Assembly: GCA_020744425.1 (NCBI GenBank)
Contig: JAGMUV010000011.1
Coordinates: forward strand, 868,001 to 932,000
Direction of reading: 5' to 3'
From: Dactylonectria macrodidyma
Taxonomy: Eukaryota; Ascomycota; Sordariomycetes; Hypocreales; Nectriaceae
Length of the DNA stretch: 64,000 bases
Translations under genes and position numbers: made by a program
Notes under the pieces: generated by a model
What the model saw: the letters and a program-made list of their open reading frames with translations, nothing else
Told to the model about the DNA's origin: nothing
Databases searched by the model: none
Shown here: one piece after another, positions 20,625 through 32,407 of the stretch
Layout: each line of letters starts with the position of its first letter
Position numbering within the stretch: the stretch's first letter is position 1

Positions 20625-23600
20625 GCTTCGCTGGCGCATAGTCCGAGGCCATAAATAGGTATTCTAAATAATTGAACGCGTAGTTAAATGTCTTTCACAA
20701 CTGCCATTGAAAGTGCTCATTTGGTCGTCTCATCTCACTCACCTGGTCTCTCAATTCTGCCAGGACAATGGTGGAGGACAGTCCTGCATCAGACGCCTCC
20801 ACGTCTTACTAGCCACTCATGTACAGGCCTCTCATCACCGTAGATGTGTTAGCTTGGCGCGCTTTGCGCCAACATTCACGGAAGAACGAAAGAGCGGTTT
20901 AGATGGGGACGTAGACACTCGCGCAATGGGCCGATCTTTGCCTGATGAATGGAGCAAAAGTACGGTGAGCAGGAGGGGACAAGGCATCACGTCCTTGATT
21001 CGCCAATTGGGCCAAGGTGAAAAAAAGAATAGAAGAGGTCAAATGGCAGCCTATCAGAGGGCTAATAAATCAAGGAAGTGAGGAAAAAAAAAAGCCGCGG
21101 TGACAAATGGCTCGCCCGGCATTCACACGGCGAGGATCCTGGCGGAGACGGAGGCCGGTCTGGCGGATTCGAGACAATTGCAAGCCGGTGATAGGAGCGG
21201 GCGGCGGACCTCTGCTCGCACAGGCTTATCTTTTTCCTCTCTTTTTCGTGTGTGCATTGTGGCTTCAAGTGGTTTCTTTAGCTCTGCTGACAGACATGCA
21301 GCCGGGCTGACAGTACGCATATTATCACACATGACATGACAGGCCGACGTCGGCACTGTCGATGGGCTCGGGCGAATGTGACGCTACACTGTCGTAGTAA
21401 TGAGAATGATGGGATGGGCGGATCTGTCGGCTGCCCATAGTTTTTTGCCACAGGATTGACAGGGCCAGTGGCCTTATTCGGCTCGTCATGAGGATTGATG
21501 CATGATTTAGCTCATGCTTTTGAGCTGTGTACTCTGTACCAGTCGGAGTTGTGTGAAGGAACATCAAGGAGATAGTACGGCTTCACCGTTCTCACTGCAC
21601 GTGAGCGCCGAATTCCCGAGTGCATGCGAAGATGCCATCGATGAACACATGTCAAAAGATGCCGAGCTGGGAAGACGGCGCCCGCTGCTTCAAGCGTGCA
21701 AATGTTTGTTAGAAACCTTCTTAACTCGTCTTAGGAGGATAATGCGATGGTTCTGGGTGAAGCAGTACCGTACTCAGCCCTTGATGGAAATTCTATCCCC
21801 CAGTGTTGAATTTGATGTGAGGAAATGGAGAAACGCCCGTTGCGCAGTGCACATGCAACAGTCACGGCCGCAATCCACGTCTGCGTGCCAATTTTCTTCC
21901 AAGACATTTTTCCCAGATGACTTATCCAGCCCTCATGGGACACTGTCACGACCGCACACAGTGAAGCCACCAACCATGGGTCTGACAATTGTCACCCAAA
22001 AGGCCCAAGGTAGGGCACAACACCAAAAAATATTTCTCCAAGCAAAACCCACTGTCGCATTTCATGGAGCAATATGACCTCATGGGCGTCGATCCCTGCG
22101 AGGCGACGCTGGGGGCCCGGGGACCCCGGTCTAGACCGGGGCGCCGGTTCGCGGTCATCACCGAAACGAAGGCAATGTTTCGACGTCGGCTAGAAGGCTT
22201 CTTTCGAGCTTCCCTTGATTAGAGTGGCCGAGATACGGCGGGGGCTAAGGGGAAATGAGCCTATTAAGATTGTCGCGCATAGGTGATGCTATCTTCGTAC
22301 GGCAGATGCTGCTGATGATGGGCCCATGGATGGTTTTGGTTGTGTTGCTTTGATGCAGTCTTTGGCTCTGAGGTGGGTGACGGTCTAGCCACAGTCGCAC
22401 AGCAACAGGTCTAGAGATCTGCGTCCCGGTTGAACTTTGACAAGTTGACGACAGGGGTATGCGCGAACATTAAATTATGCCGTGCAAAATTGCTGGCAGA
22501 TGAACGAGGCGAGCGGTGTTGTTTTGTTTTTGTTGTTAAATTCCTAGCGAGGTGATGCCTGTCGCTTTGCACAAGATCCAAGGCGCTTCACAAGAGGATC
22601 GACAAAGTGAATGAGTTGGCCAAAGCAAAGACCCAATTTCCTAGCAGAGCGGAACCTCGCCTTGCCGACATAGGTCTGACTTACTTTCGTGCTTAGAACT
22701 ACTATTGATTGAGACCGGCAGTTACTACGTGCAGGGCCCTGGCCTAGTCACGCTGTTGATGCGATCCGTCTTGGCTCTAATTGTGCTGCGTTTTCTTTGG
22801 CCCAGCGTCACAGCTTCACCCGCTAACGCCTACAGGGCATCCCTGGAGGCTCTAAAACGGGGACGCGCTTGGCATAAAGTAGACAGATGACTCTGAAACA
22901 TGGGCATCCTTAATTCTGCTCCTGGTTCAAGCAGGCAAGAAAGGAACCGTCACCAGGCGGTGGATTATGTGGCCCCTGGTGTGTTGGTCAGATCAGAACG
23001 TCTGAGGGATGGCATCAGATGCCCCAGGCACAGTACGCGCTGATTTTCCTTTGTCTGTTGCGGTGTTGAAACACCGCGAATGGGGGCATGTGATTATGCG
23101 CCGGTACCTAGATCCTGCACCCGGGATACCCGGCAGTTCCGTCTTACGTTTATTCTTATTTACTATTCTTTCCATTTTCCTCTTTTCTTTTTTGTGTGTG
23201 AGGACGGCACTGGACGGCAGAAGACTGTGTTCTAGAACAAATGGGGGAAGGTAGAATTAGACTTATGGGCTGACACAGGAAGGGGCGGAAGTCTCGGGGT
23301 TTGTCAGATACGTATGAAAAGCATTTGAGACAAAACCCAACCATGGCATTGGTGAACGAAGGGTAGGGCGGCAGAGACAAACCCTGAGTGCATCATCACT
23401 GCATGCACGGGAGAGACCCGCCGGAACGGCTTAGCAGCGGAGGCTAAAGGAAGAGGCTCAAACATCTTGAGCCGGCAGGATGCCGTCGGCGCGGCACGGC
23501 ATTGGACAGGCTTTGCAGCTGTCTGCACGATGGCATTGTGTTTGACTCTCAACTCAATTCCCAAGGGAACCCTTCATCGATCTGCGCGAGTGTCTCACAG

Positions 23601-26508
23601 GCTTGATCCTTGAAGATTGACAGTTATGTTACCAGTTACACGGAGACATCCAGCTCCATGCTACAAGAGTTGTGTGTGTTCGCATTGTGTACAGAACGAG
23701 GCCAATCAAGCATCATCCATCGATGCCTCACACAGCGAGAAATGCCATTTTCCCGGTGCCTAGACAAACAAACGAGTTGAAGTGGACGCCAGTTGGCACC
23801 TCCATCGTCATCAACCATCAACACTAGCGAACGACCCTTCATGCATCGTGCTTCACCCTACCGCGGGGCTGCCGTCTCGGCGAGTCTACCATTAGGGCGG
23901 GAGGGAAGGGTCGACAAGAACCAAGGCAGTCCGTATTGCCATCGGCGGTTCGGCAACCGGGATGCCGCCACTGGACCAGGGCACACACAAGTGCAAGCCA
24001 GCCGTGGTGCCGTTGGAAGTTTACTGGTTGTATGTGTGTGTCGCTCTCTCTTTGTACGGAGTACAAGTCTCAGTCTTAGCATTGCAATGGGGCAATTCGG
24101 CACAGACGCTGGCTGGGGCTGCAGGTCCGCAGCATAATTACGTAGGTTGCCCAGTAGCAGGCCTTGCTGTGGACGGTCGGCGCCGCGTCAGCGGGGGTGG
24201 CTAGTGGACAATTGGTAAGTGGGCTATGGGAGCAGCCAAGTCCCTGTGCCACTGTGGCCGCTTGTAACTGTGACTTTTTGGAGAAAGTAGAGGCCCAATC
24301 AACGGCAGGAGCCTGCGAGAATCGGTAGCATCCCCGCCATTTACACGGCGCGAGCAGAGTCAATTCAACGGCATGCGTTGTCCGTCGTCCGTGTCATCGA
24401 ATCTAATGCCTTGGTTGCCTGGGCCTGGGCTGGGTCTGGGCTGAGCTGGGCCTAGGGCCGCGTTGCTGCCGGGCTCGGTTTACGACCATGGAACGAACGA
24501 GCAGAAAACGAATAATAATTCACCTTCTCTCTCCTTGTCTCCATTCGCCCTCCATCTCCAAATCCCAACCTTTCTTCCACCACACCCGCCGCCGACAAGC
24601 CGACACACTGGGTAATCGCAAAAAGAACAAAAGGCTGCTTGCCTACCCACCACCCCAGCTCCTCCATCCCCCCTGACATCTACGTGCCGCCTGTCTCATC
24701 AAACAGCCCGGTTTGCCATTTCACCGAGCCGGCTTCTAGACGCCTTCGTTGAGAAGCACCGTCGTCGTGCACGCCCCCGAAAAGCCAACGCCGTGTTTCG
24801 CACCATACTGCCGCCGCTCCGTCGCCTTCGCCGGTCTCAGATCTCAGCCCATCATCCGCTGCCTCTACCTCGGTGCTGTGCCCCGTGCTTTTTTCTTCTT
24901 CCTCTTGCAGGCCCTTTTGACTCTTGTTCCAACCTGGCTCGACTGGCTTGCCTAGTCGTTTTACAACAAACTTACCTATTCCTGGTCTCGCCAATCCCTG
25001 GTCTCACCGACAAGGCAAAGATCAAGGCCCATCGCCTATTAGCGTGAATTTCCCTTGGGAGCATTTTTGCTACCCCAGCTTTGGCTGTCAGAAACCTGCA
25101 CAAGCTGCGTGTTACGCGCCGGTTATCCTGGCTGCGAGCCGACTGAAGCACACGCGGCTAAACCGCCGTCACATCTAATCACCAGCATCTCCGCTCGCTT
25201 GGACCCAACGTGTACCACCCGAGTCGGGCGCCAAGAAGTCAACTCAAGGCAATCAAGACAAGCCCTCCCCCTTGCCTGGCTCAAAGCCTTTTTCGCGGGT
25301 GATTTCAGCTTCATCGCCGTCGCCGCTCATCATAGCCCAGTGCCCGGCGGATAAGCTTCGCCCGGCCCGGCCTCAAAACACGCCCTGGCCGAAGAGCCCA
25401 TTGTCGCTGTTTCGGATTCACCAAAGGTACGTGCTTTTCTTGGTTCGAGGCTGCAAAATTGAGCTTTGAACCCGACTTTCTTTTGCGTCTAGCTGTTGGC
25501 TTGTTCATTTTTTCGTCATGCCGTTCAATCGATGCACACCCTCTCCAAGCTTCCCCGCCCTTGCACCCCCGGCCTTGTGCCTTGATGATGGCATTCAGGT
25601 TGCCTCTTTGGGCCATTTCCTTGTTTCCACTGCCAATACCATTTCACATCGCTTGTTAGCTGGTTTTTTTTTCGCACAGCTGCCATCGCATCAAGTCTTG
25701 CAATGGCAAAATTTTCATCTTTCTCACTCGTCAACACGAGAAGAATCAAAACAAATATTTCTCCCTCCGCTCCATTCTCGTTCACCTCCACATCCAGCAT
25801 CATCCCTCTCCACACCATACGCCGCTACTTCACATCCTCCTCCTCACCTCCTCACGTCCAATCCCTGTCTCCCCTCCCTCTTATCCTGCGCCTGACCCTG
25901 GCTCGCCCGCAATATCTCCACCCCGCCAACGACGCCAGCAAAACGTCCGCACTAAGCCCAGCCCATTTGTCTCCCTCACTCTAGACCCTCAAGACCCTCA
26001 CCCTCGTCATTGTTGCCCAGACTCTGCCGCCTCCACCAATCCGCTTTTAGCGCGTTGCTTTCCCCGTCCTTGTCGCTTGTATGGATACCCTCACCCTCTT
26101 GTGCCAGCGCATGGAGTGTCCTGTCCCTTAGCCGGGTGCTTTGCTCGCCTTGCGCTCCTCCCGGCCCCATCTCTACTACACACCGTCTCTCCCCGCCCCC
26201 TCACCCTTCAATACAATGGAGACCTAAGCCGATGGGCCATTACCATGGTCCCGCTCTTGTTTGGTCTGCATCACCTGGCGGTTATAAGTCAAGCACCCTC
26301 CCTTACGCGCGTGCTCCCTTCCATCTGCCCTTGCATTGGCTTCTCTGGATTGCTGTTATAACATCCCCAAGAACCTAGAGGTTCCTTCCCCTTGGCGATC
26401 ATCACACATCCTTACATTAGTCTTGCGTTGTGCTGCTGCGTCAAAGAGGCTCACCGGCTGGGCGCACATCATCGTTGTCACATTTGGCTGTAGCCGCCCA
26501 TTAACACC
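20625..26508. other. Long gene-free region ending in the leader of the alpha-arrestin gene
   Basis: Nearly 5.9 kb without a supported gene. Frames up to 187 codons (21514-22077) have no conserved features. Near 22124-22141 there is an 18-bp perfect palindrome inside a GC-rich block. From about 24480 on, the plus strand becomes strongly rich in C and T (for example 24525-24680 and 25770-26000) and stays so up to the arrestin start, which suggests a long transcribed leader or extended promoter with several upstream ATGs. No repeat family or RNA gene was recognised. Confidence 0.45.
22124..22141. repeat. 18-bp perfect palindrome in a GC-rich block
   Basis: CCCCGGTCTAGACCGGGG reads identically on both strands. 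It contains inverted CCGG half-sites around TCTAGA and sits in a very GC-rich local block (about 22110-22155). CGG/CCG inverted repeats are typical targets of Zn2Cys6 regulators, so a binding site is possible; nothing in the window proves it. Confidence 0.5.
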
Positions 26509-29391
26509 ATGACAGAGTCCCCCGATAAACCACGCCGTTCCAACTGGATCAACGCCAACGAAAACATATTCTATCGTCCACGTCTCCACAAGAAGAAATC
26601 CGCCTCGCTGGCCGTTGCTCGTTTCCCGACTCCCCTCATTGGACCTCGGAGAGCTCGTCCGCAAGCCATTCACATCGTCAGCTACCCCTCGGGCTATATC
26701 CCAAGAGAACTACGCCCCGAGAATCAACCTCCAAGCCCGCCGCCGCCACGTCAAACGCCGTCGTTGCAGCCAGGAAACTGCCGCCACAACGAGAAACGCA
26801 GGGCAGCAAAGGCCAGAGCCCGTCAACGAGCCGAATCTCTAGGGGACGGTTCTGTGACATTCCGGCCGCTGGGCAAACTGCTGGGGACGTTTTCCAGCTC
26901 CAGCACCAATCTTGCATCCTCGTCTTCTGCGGCCTCTTCCGGTGTAAACAACACTGTTAGTGCTCGTGTTAGTGCAGCGCCCGCTACTGCACAGTCCGAA
27001 GTGCCCCCGCCCCCATTTGGTCGTGCGACCTGGGCACCTGCCACTACCGTTGGATCAACTGGGGAAAGCGTAACCGGACCCCCGCCTGCCTATGACGACA
27101 CCCGACCCGACTCGCCCACACACGATTTAACTTTGACCACCACAGCCACGTCCACGACGCCTTTCATCTCTACCAGTTCAAACTCCGAAATGGCACCCCG
27201 AGTCATTGATTCGGCCATTCCGGCTGGCCTCGCAATGGCAAATCCCATCGGTCGCCTCAACGCCTCCAAGTCTGCCATCACCTCCTTTGTCGCCGAGGTC
27301 CCTAAGCCCATCGCCTCCGGCAGCGGTGTGTCATGCTCAATCGTCCTCGCTGAGCAGAACATTTTCCTATCTGGCTTCGACCACGATGGAAACCGCCATC
27401 GCGACAGCCACTCTGGCACTGCTCTGCTGCGAGGCAAGCTTCAGCTGCGCGTCACCAAGAACGTCAAGATCAAGGCTGTCCAGCTGAAGCTGCTCGGCCG
27501 CGCCCGCACCGAGTGGCCTGAGGGCATCCCACCCTTGAAGCAGGTCGACTTCCAAGAGGAGAGCCTGCGCACCCAAGTCCTGACATTTTTCAACGCGATG
27601 AATGACGGCTGGGAAACTGAATACGGAAATCAATGTACATTCCAACTTAAAACAGCCTCGCACGAAAACCCCAACGGCAGTTCCACGAGTATAGCCACCC
27701 GCTTCGGCAACTCTAACTCTGCTCAATCATCACACCGAAACAACTTGACTGCAAAAGAAGTCAAGCGCTTGTCGCTCCAAAATGCTCAATCCCGCAGCTT
27801 CCAAAAGGATGAGAGTCCAATCGCCACAGCTACACAGGTCAAGGGATACAAGGTCTTTTACCCGGGTGTCTATGATTATTCCTTTGAACTCCCCATCGAC
27901 CACCACCAGCTGGAGACCACCAAGTTGCAGTTCGGATCTGTCACCTGGGAGCTTTTGGCGACTATCGACCGCGCCGGTGCCTTTAGGCCCAACCTGCACG
28001 GCACCAAGGAGTTGTCCATTGTCCGAGTTCCCGACCAGCTCTCACTCGAGATGTCGGAGCCCATCTCCATCAGCAGGCAGTGGGAGGATCAGCTACACTA
28101 CGATATTGTCATCTCGGGAAAGAGCTTCCCTATTGGTAGCAAGATCCCTATCGCTTTCAAGTTGACTCCTCTGGCCAAGGTTCAGGTGCACAAGCTCAAG
28201 GTTTTCGTAACCGAGTCCATCGAGTACTGGACAAACGACAGGCGCGTCACTAGAAAGGACCCCGGTCGCAAGATCTTGCTTCTCGAGAAAACCGCTGGCA
28301 AACCCCTTGATGAGCAATGGGAGGATTCTGACCTTCGCTTCCTCCAAGGTGGAGAACCAACTGCCGAGGAACGACGAGAAGCCCGTGAAGCCGCCGCTCG
28401 GAGACGAGCTTCCGAGGCAGCAAGGCGACACACCTCCGCCCAGCCACTGCCCGAGCCCACGGAGAATATGCTAGGAGACTTAGACTTGGGACTGGAACAC
28501 TTCTGGGGTGCAACTGAGATTGAAGCCAACGTGCAGATTCCGACATGCGAGATGATGGCGAAGAACAAGGACTTGAGGCTTCATCCCGACTGCAGCTGGA
28601 AGAATGTCAATGTCTATCACTGGATCAAGGTATGTTATCACATTCATCGCCTCCTATTAGTACATGCTCACCCTGGACAGGTTGTGATGCGAATCAGCCG
28701 TATTGACCCCGAGGACCCTACCGGCACCAAGCGCAAGCACTTTGAGATCAGCATTGATTCACCCTTTACTGTTCTTAACTGCCGAGCCACTCATGCTAAC
28801 ACCAATCTCCCCGCTTATTCCGGCTCAACTGGTCCTTCCATGGCCTGCCGGTCCACCTGTGGATGCCCTGACGCTGCTTCTGTCCGTACCGACATATCGC
28901 CCAGTTCTTCCACCGGAACGCTCTCGGGCGCGAACACGAGCAGCGACATCCTCCCCGCGCCGCCGCAAGCCGCGCACTTGGCCCATAACGCAAATGAGCC
29001 TCGACCAATTCACTTGATGAGAGTTCCGAGCTTCAACCCACCTGCCTTTGAGGATGATGTCGCTCCACCTGCTCTCGACCTTGGCCGCGAACCTCTCCGT
29101 GCCGGGGTTATGACACCTCCCCCCTGCTACGATGCTGTGGTTGGCACGCCCAGCGTAGACGGTCTTGCCGACTACTTCGCCCGACTGGCCGACTATGATG
29201 GCCCCGACTCAGATTCAGCATCCGACTCTGATGAAACACCTCCAAGAATCCTTGAGAGGACGGGTCGGGTCAATGTGGCGCATCCCATGACACCAGGCGG
29301 CAGGATGCCCAGCAGGAGCATGGAAATTGCCCGCCCGCCTATCACTCTCGATATGGAGGCTGCCACGCGCCGAGCCGCCAGGGTCGGGTAA
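26509..29391 (+). CDS. Alpha-arrestin, Rod1/CreD-like ubiquitin-ligase adaptor
   Basis: Cytosolic adaptor that brings HECT ubiquitin ligases of the Rsp5/HulA type to membrane transporters, so that they are endocytosed. Exon 1 is 26509-28629 and exon 2 is 28681-29391. The 51-bp intron (GTATGT..GGACAG) is a multiple of three without a stop; splicing gives HWIK-VVMRIS and about 943 aa, and retention would add 17 residues. The arrestin N-domain starts near residue 270 (VSCSIVLAEQNIFLSGFD) and the C-domain follows (PISISRQWEDQLHYDIVI to about residue 750). Two PY-type motifs, PPPAYDD near residue 191 and PPPCYDA near 852, would bind WW domains of the ligase. A basic, Ala/Arg-rich insert (about 625-650) lies in the arrestin fold. 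The N-terminal 100 residues or so are poorly conserved-looking, so translation may begin at a later ATG. Confidence 0.88.
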   Translation: MTESPDKPRRSNWINANENIFYRPRLHKKKSASLAVARFPTPLIGPRRARPQAIHIVSYPSGYIPRELRPENQPPSPPPPRQTPSLQPGNCRHNEKRRAAKARARQRAESLGDGSVTFRPLGKLLGTFSSSSTNLASSSSAASSGVNNTVSARVSAAPATAQSEVPPPPFGRATWAPATTVGSTGESVTGPPPAYDDTRPDSPTHDLTLTTTATSTTPFISTSSNSEMAPRVIDSAIPAGLAMANPIGRLNASKSAITSFVAEVPKPIASGSGVSCSIVLAEQNIFLSGFDHDGNRHRDSHSGTALLRGKLQLRVTKNVKIKAVQLKLLGRARTEWPEGIPPLKQVDFQEESLRTQVLTFFNAMNDGWETEYGNQCTFQLKTASHENPNGSSTSIATRFGNSNSAQSSHRNNLTAKEVKRLSLQNAQSRSFQKDESPIATATQVKGYKVFYPGVYDYSFELPIDHHQLETTKLQFGSVTWELLATIDRAGAFRPNLHGTKELSIVRVPDQLSLEMSEPISISRQWEDQLHYDIVISGKSFPIGSKIPIAFKLTPLAKVQVHKLKVFVTESIEYWTNDRRVTRKDPGRKILLLEKTAGKPLDEQWEDSDLRFLQGGEPTAEERREAREAAARRRASEAARRHTSAQPLPEPTENMLGDLDLGLEHFWGATEIEANVQIPTCEMMAKNKDLRLHPDCSWKNVNVYHWIKVCYHIHRLLLVHAHPGQVVMRISRIDPEDPTGTKRKHFEISIDSPFTVLNCRATHANTNLPAYSGSTGPSMACRSTCGCPDAASVRTDISPSSSTGTLSGANTSSDILPAPPQAAHLAHNANEPRPIHLMRVPSFNPPAFEDDVAPPALDLGREPLRAGVMTPPPCYDAVVGTPSVDGLADYFARLADYDGPDSDSASDSDETPPRILERTGRVNVAHPMTPGGRMPSRSMEIARPPITLDMEAATRRAARVG

Positions 29392-30649
29392 AGCGCTGGT
29401 CGCCTTCATGATGTGATGACGAGTTACTGTACTCAGACACAGAACGGTGTCCCCAATAACATACACCCACTCGACGAAAGATTTTCATAAAATCTACATT
29501 TTCTTAATACTTTCTTTTGTAAACTGGTCACTCCGGCAAGTATCGGACTGCATGGGATGGAACGAGGTGGCTATGGGATGTACCAATGCAGGGAACATTG
29601 GCGGCGTTGATTTGTCTGTTTTCCTACATCGCTCCATGGGACCTGGCGTTTCTTTTTCTATAAAAGGGGAGGAGGCAGGGCATATAGGGCATCGACATAC
29701 CTGAAGCAATAGTCTTCTAAATCTGGGGGTTGTTTTGGACACATATGGACAGGGAGGCATCCCGGAGAGGCATACTCACATTTTCAGATACCACATTACG
29801 CATAGTCTCTTATTATCTATTTTGTTACCACATAGGTTTCTTGATCCTTTTGCAATCATTTGCATAATTAATGTGAAGATGGCCATGGCTATCCCTCGAA
29901 CTAGAGCACGGTTCCAGTATGGAAGATCTGATATAAAATTATGTCTTACTTATGTGCCACGGAAAGCGACTCGCTTTATTGGATCATGCGCTCGTTTCAA
30001 CCTCAGCCGGTGCATGATTCGATTCTACGAGCCTAGCCATGGGGTTGTTTCGTCGTGGAGCCGCTGGGGTACCTATGTCTAAGAATACCACACGAGCTAA
30101 GACGACGTCAAGCGTCTTGGATGAAAACAGGTCCTCTGGTGGGTCGACGAGCAAGATTGTTCACTTTTTCGACTAGCTGAAACAGGGGAAAGCTGTGGAA
30201 AACAGGTTAGCAAGTTGCAAAATGCCCGATATAATCATGAAATTTTTGGCGGTGACGATCTTGTTTCCTTTGCAGGGTCAGAAGAGACTGGGATCATAGG
30301 GCTGATGATAGATGTATGATGTCACCACTCTGGCGGTCCTCCCCATGCGCGAAGGGACAGCTTACTGCTTTCAACCACAATTTCCGAGATGCTTGCCGAT
30401 TTCAGGCACAGGACTTGGACACACCTCGATGGATTTGTGCCCCAATTAGAAGAAGGGTTGATGTTTTCTGACCTCATTGAGACAGGGCAGGCCTGTTTAG
30501 ATTCATCGTAACCATTCAACAGTTGCTGTGGGAGTCCGTGGATCTAACTACCTCCGTTATCTCCGGTCAACCTCACCTCATTGCGAGCGAACTGGGCCAG
30601 CCAAGGCTAACCCATCAACCACGTACCCTAGCCGATTCAAGGCTCGAAC
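29392..30649. other. Intergenic between the alpha-arrestin and the Zn2Cys6 gene
   Basis: 3' UTR of the arrestin and promoter of the regulator. No supported gene, repeat or RNA. Confidence 0.4.
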
Positions 30650-32200
30650 ATGGCCGCTCCTGAAGATAGTACGAAGCCGGTTGCGGTGCGGCAGCGCAAA
30701 GCCCATCGCAAGTCCCGGCTGGGCTGCGGCAACTGCAAGCTCCGAAGCGTCAAGGTCGGTCTCGCATCACATCGTCCACACCCTCTCTCTTCCAGTGACC
30801 CTGCCTGAATCTGACCATTTCCCCCCTTCCAGTGCGACGAGTCCAAGCCGACGTGCAACCGCTGCGCGTCCTCGGGCTACGTGTGCAACTATGTACGCTC
30901 GGCGCCGGCGCTTCAGCTCGCGGGGACGGCGGGCGCGAGCACCCTGAAGCTGGTGCTCGGAGGACCGCCGAGGATGCGGGTGCCAGCGCCAAGCCCGAGT
31001 CTCGGGCTGCCGGCGCCGCTGCCCGGGCTGCGGATCCCCGTGGCGGGGCCGGTGGCCGGCGGGCACTTGGGCAGTTATGAGATGCGGCCCGCAGACTATG
31101 CTGCCATACAGCGGTTTCGTACTAGGACTGTGCTTACGGTTGGGAGTGCGAGTACGAGGCATCTGTATCGGGAGGAGGCGTTTGCGTTGAGTGCATCTGT
31201 ATGTTTCCCATGTCTTCATCCTCCAGTTGCATCTCTCTCATCTCTCGCTTACATTCGCTTTCATCTTATGTTCAAGATATATTGCTAACACTCCACCCAG
31301 GACCCCTTCCTAATGCACGTCTTCATCGCCTTCACGCTGCTCCACGACTCCTACCTCTCCTCCTTCACCACCACAGCAGCCCACCGGTCCCAGCTCGCCT
31401 TCCACTGGTACCACGGCACGGCGCTGTTCCACCGCAACCTGTCGGCGGCGGCGCGATCATCGCCCCGGACCCTCGCCGGCAGCCACCGGGACGCGCTGTG
31501 GGCGTCGGCCGCCATCCTCGGCTCCGCCGCCTTCGCCTTCGTCGACTCGGTCGACCCGGCCGCCTCGTGGCCGCTCAACGAGGCCAGCCCCTCCGACCTG
31601 GACTGGCTCAAGATGAGCGACGGCAAGCGGGCAGTATGGGATCTTGCCGATCCTACCAGGCCCGACAGCATCTTCCACCCGCTGATCGCCGACCACGCCG
31701 TCAACGTAGCCCCCAATGGCCTCGCCCCTATTCCCCCTGGTGCTCTGCCCGCGTCCTTCTACCCGCTGTGCGACCTGACCTCGTCCACGGCGTGCGCGAA
31801 CCCGTACCACGTCGCCGCGTCCATCCTTGCGCAGCTGCTCCCGCGTGAGATGAACGACAAGACGGTGATCCAGTTCCTCTCATTCCTCTCCCAGCTTGAC
31901 CCGCGGTTCCGCCGGCTGCTCGAGGACAAGGACCCGCGGGCCCTGCTGCTCCTGGCTTACTGGCTCGCCAGGCTTGCGTCGTTCGAGGCCTGGTGGTTGA
32001 ATCAGCGGGCCATCGTAGAGGGGAAAGCAATCTGTATCTACTTGGAGCGAGAGTGCGCGGGTGAGGCATTGATAATGGAGTTGGTGCAATACCCCAAGAA
32101 GCTGCTTTTCAAGATTCCGGGAGGTACGAGGAGGGCCATCGGTCAGGAGTTGGACGTGGCAGAAGGGAAAACTGTACGGCCACGCACAGAGGTGCGGTGA
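30650..32200 (+). CDS. Zn2Cys6 binuclear-cluster transcription factor
   Basis: Nuclear DNA-binding regulator of about 456 aa. Exons are 30650-30754, 30833-31198 and 31301-32200. The introns are 78 bp (donor GTCGGT, acceptor TTCCAG) and 102 bp (donor GTATGT, acceptor CCCAG), both phase 0. The first intron splits the zinc cluster after its second Cys; splicing gives C-x2-C-x6-C-x6-C-x2-C-x6-C (CGNCKLRSVKC then DESKPTCNRCASSGYVC). A basic RKAHRKSRLG segment precedes it. The remainder (HPFLMHV-like block DPFLMHVFIAFTLLHD, then RDALWASAA and SDLDWLKMSDGK) resembles the Upc2-type family annotated in fungi as sterol uptake control or general C6 regulators. Its target genes are unknown. Codon use in exons 2 and 3 is strongly GC-ending. 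Confidence 0.88.
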
Positions 32201-32407
32201 AAGCCACAAACAAGACGATTTTCAGCTAAGCTCTGACCAGAATACCTAATGAGAGACAATGCCTCTAAAGACGAAAATAAACCAAAACAACGATGACTGA
32301 TCCCCAAACGCCAATATTTCCACAATCCTAACCATGGTATCGTCGAGAGCGTGCTGTGAAATCCATCCCAATGCTCCTTACGCCCCAAGCCGACCTGCCG
32401 ACTTCAT

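Noticed and set aside
21514..22077. 187-codon plus-strand frame
   Set aside because: No conserved motif, no neighbouring exons, and a frame on the other strand is almost as long.
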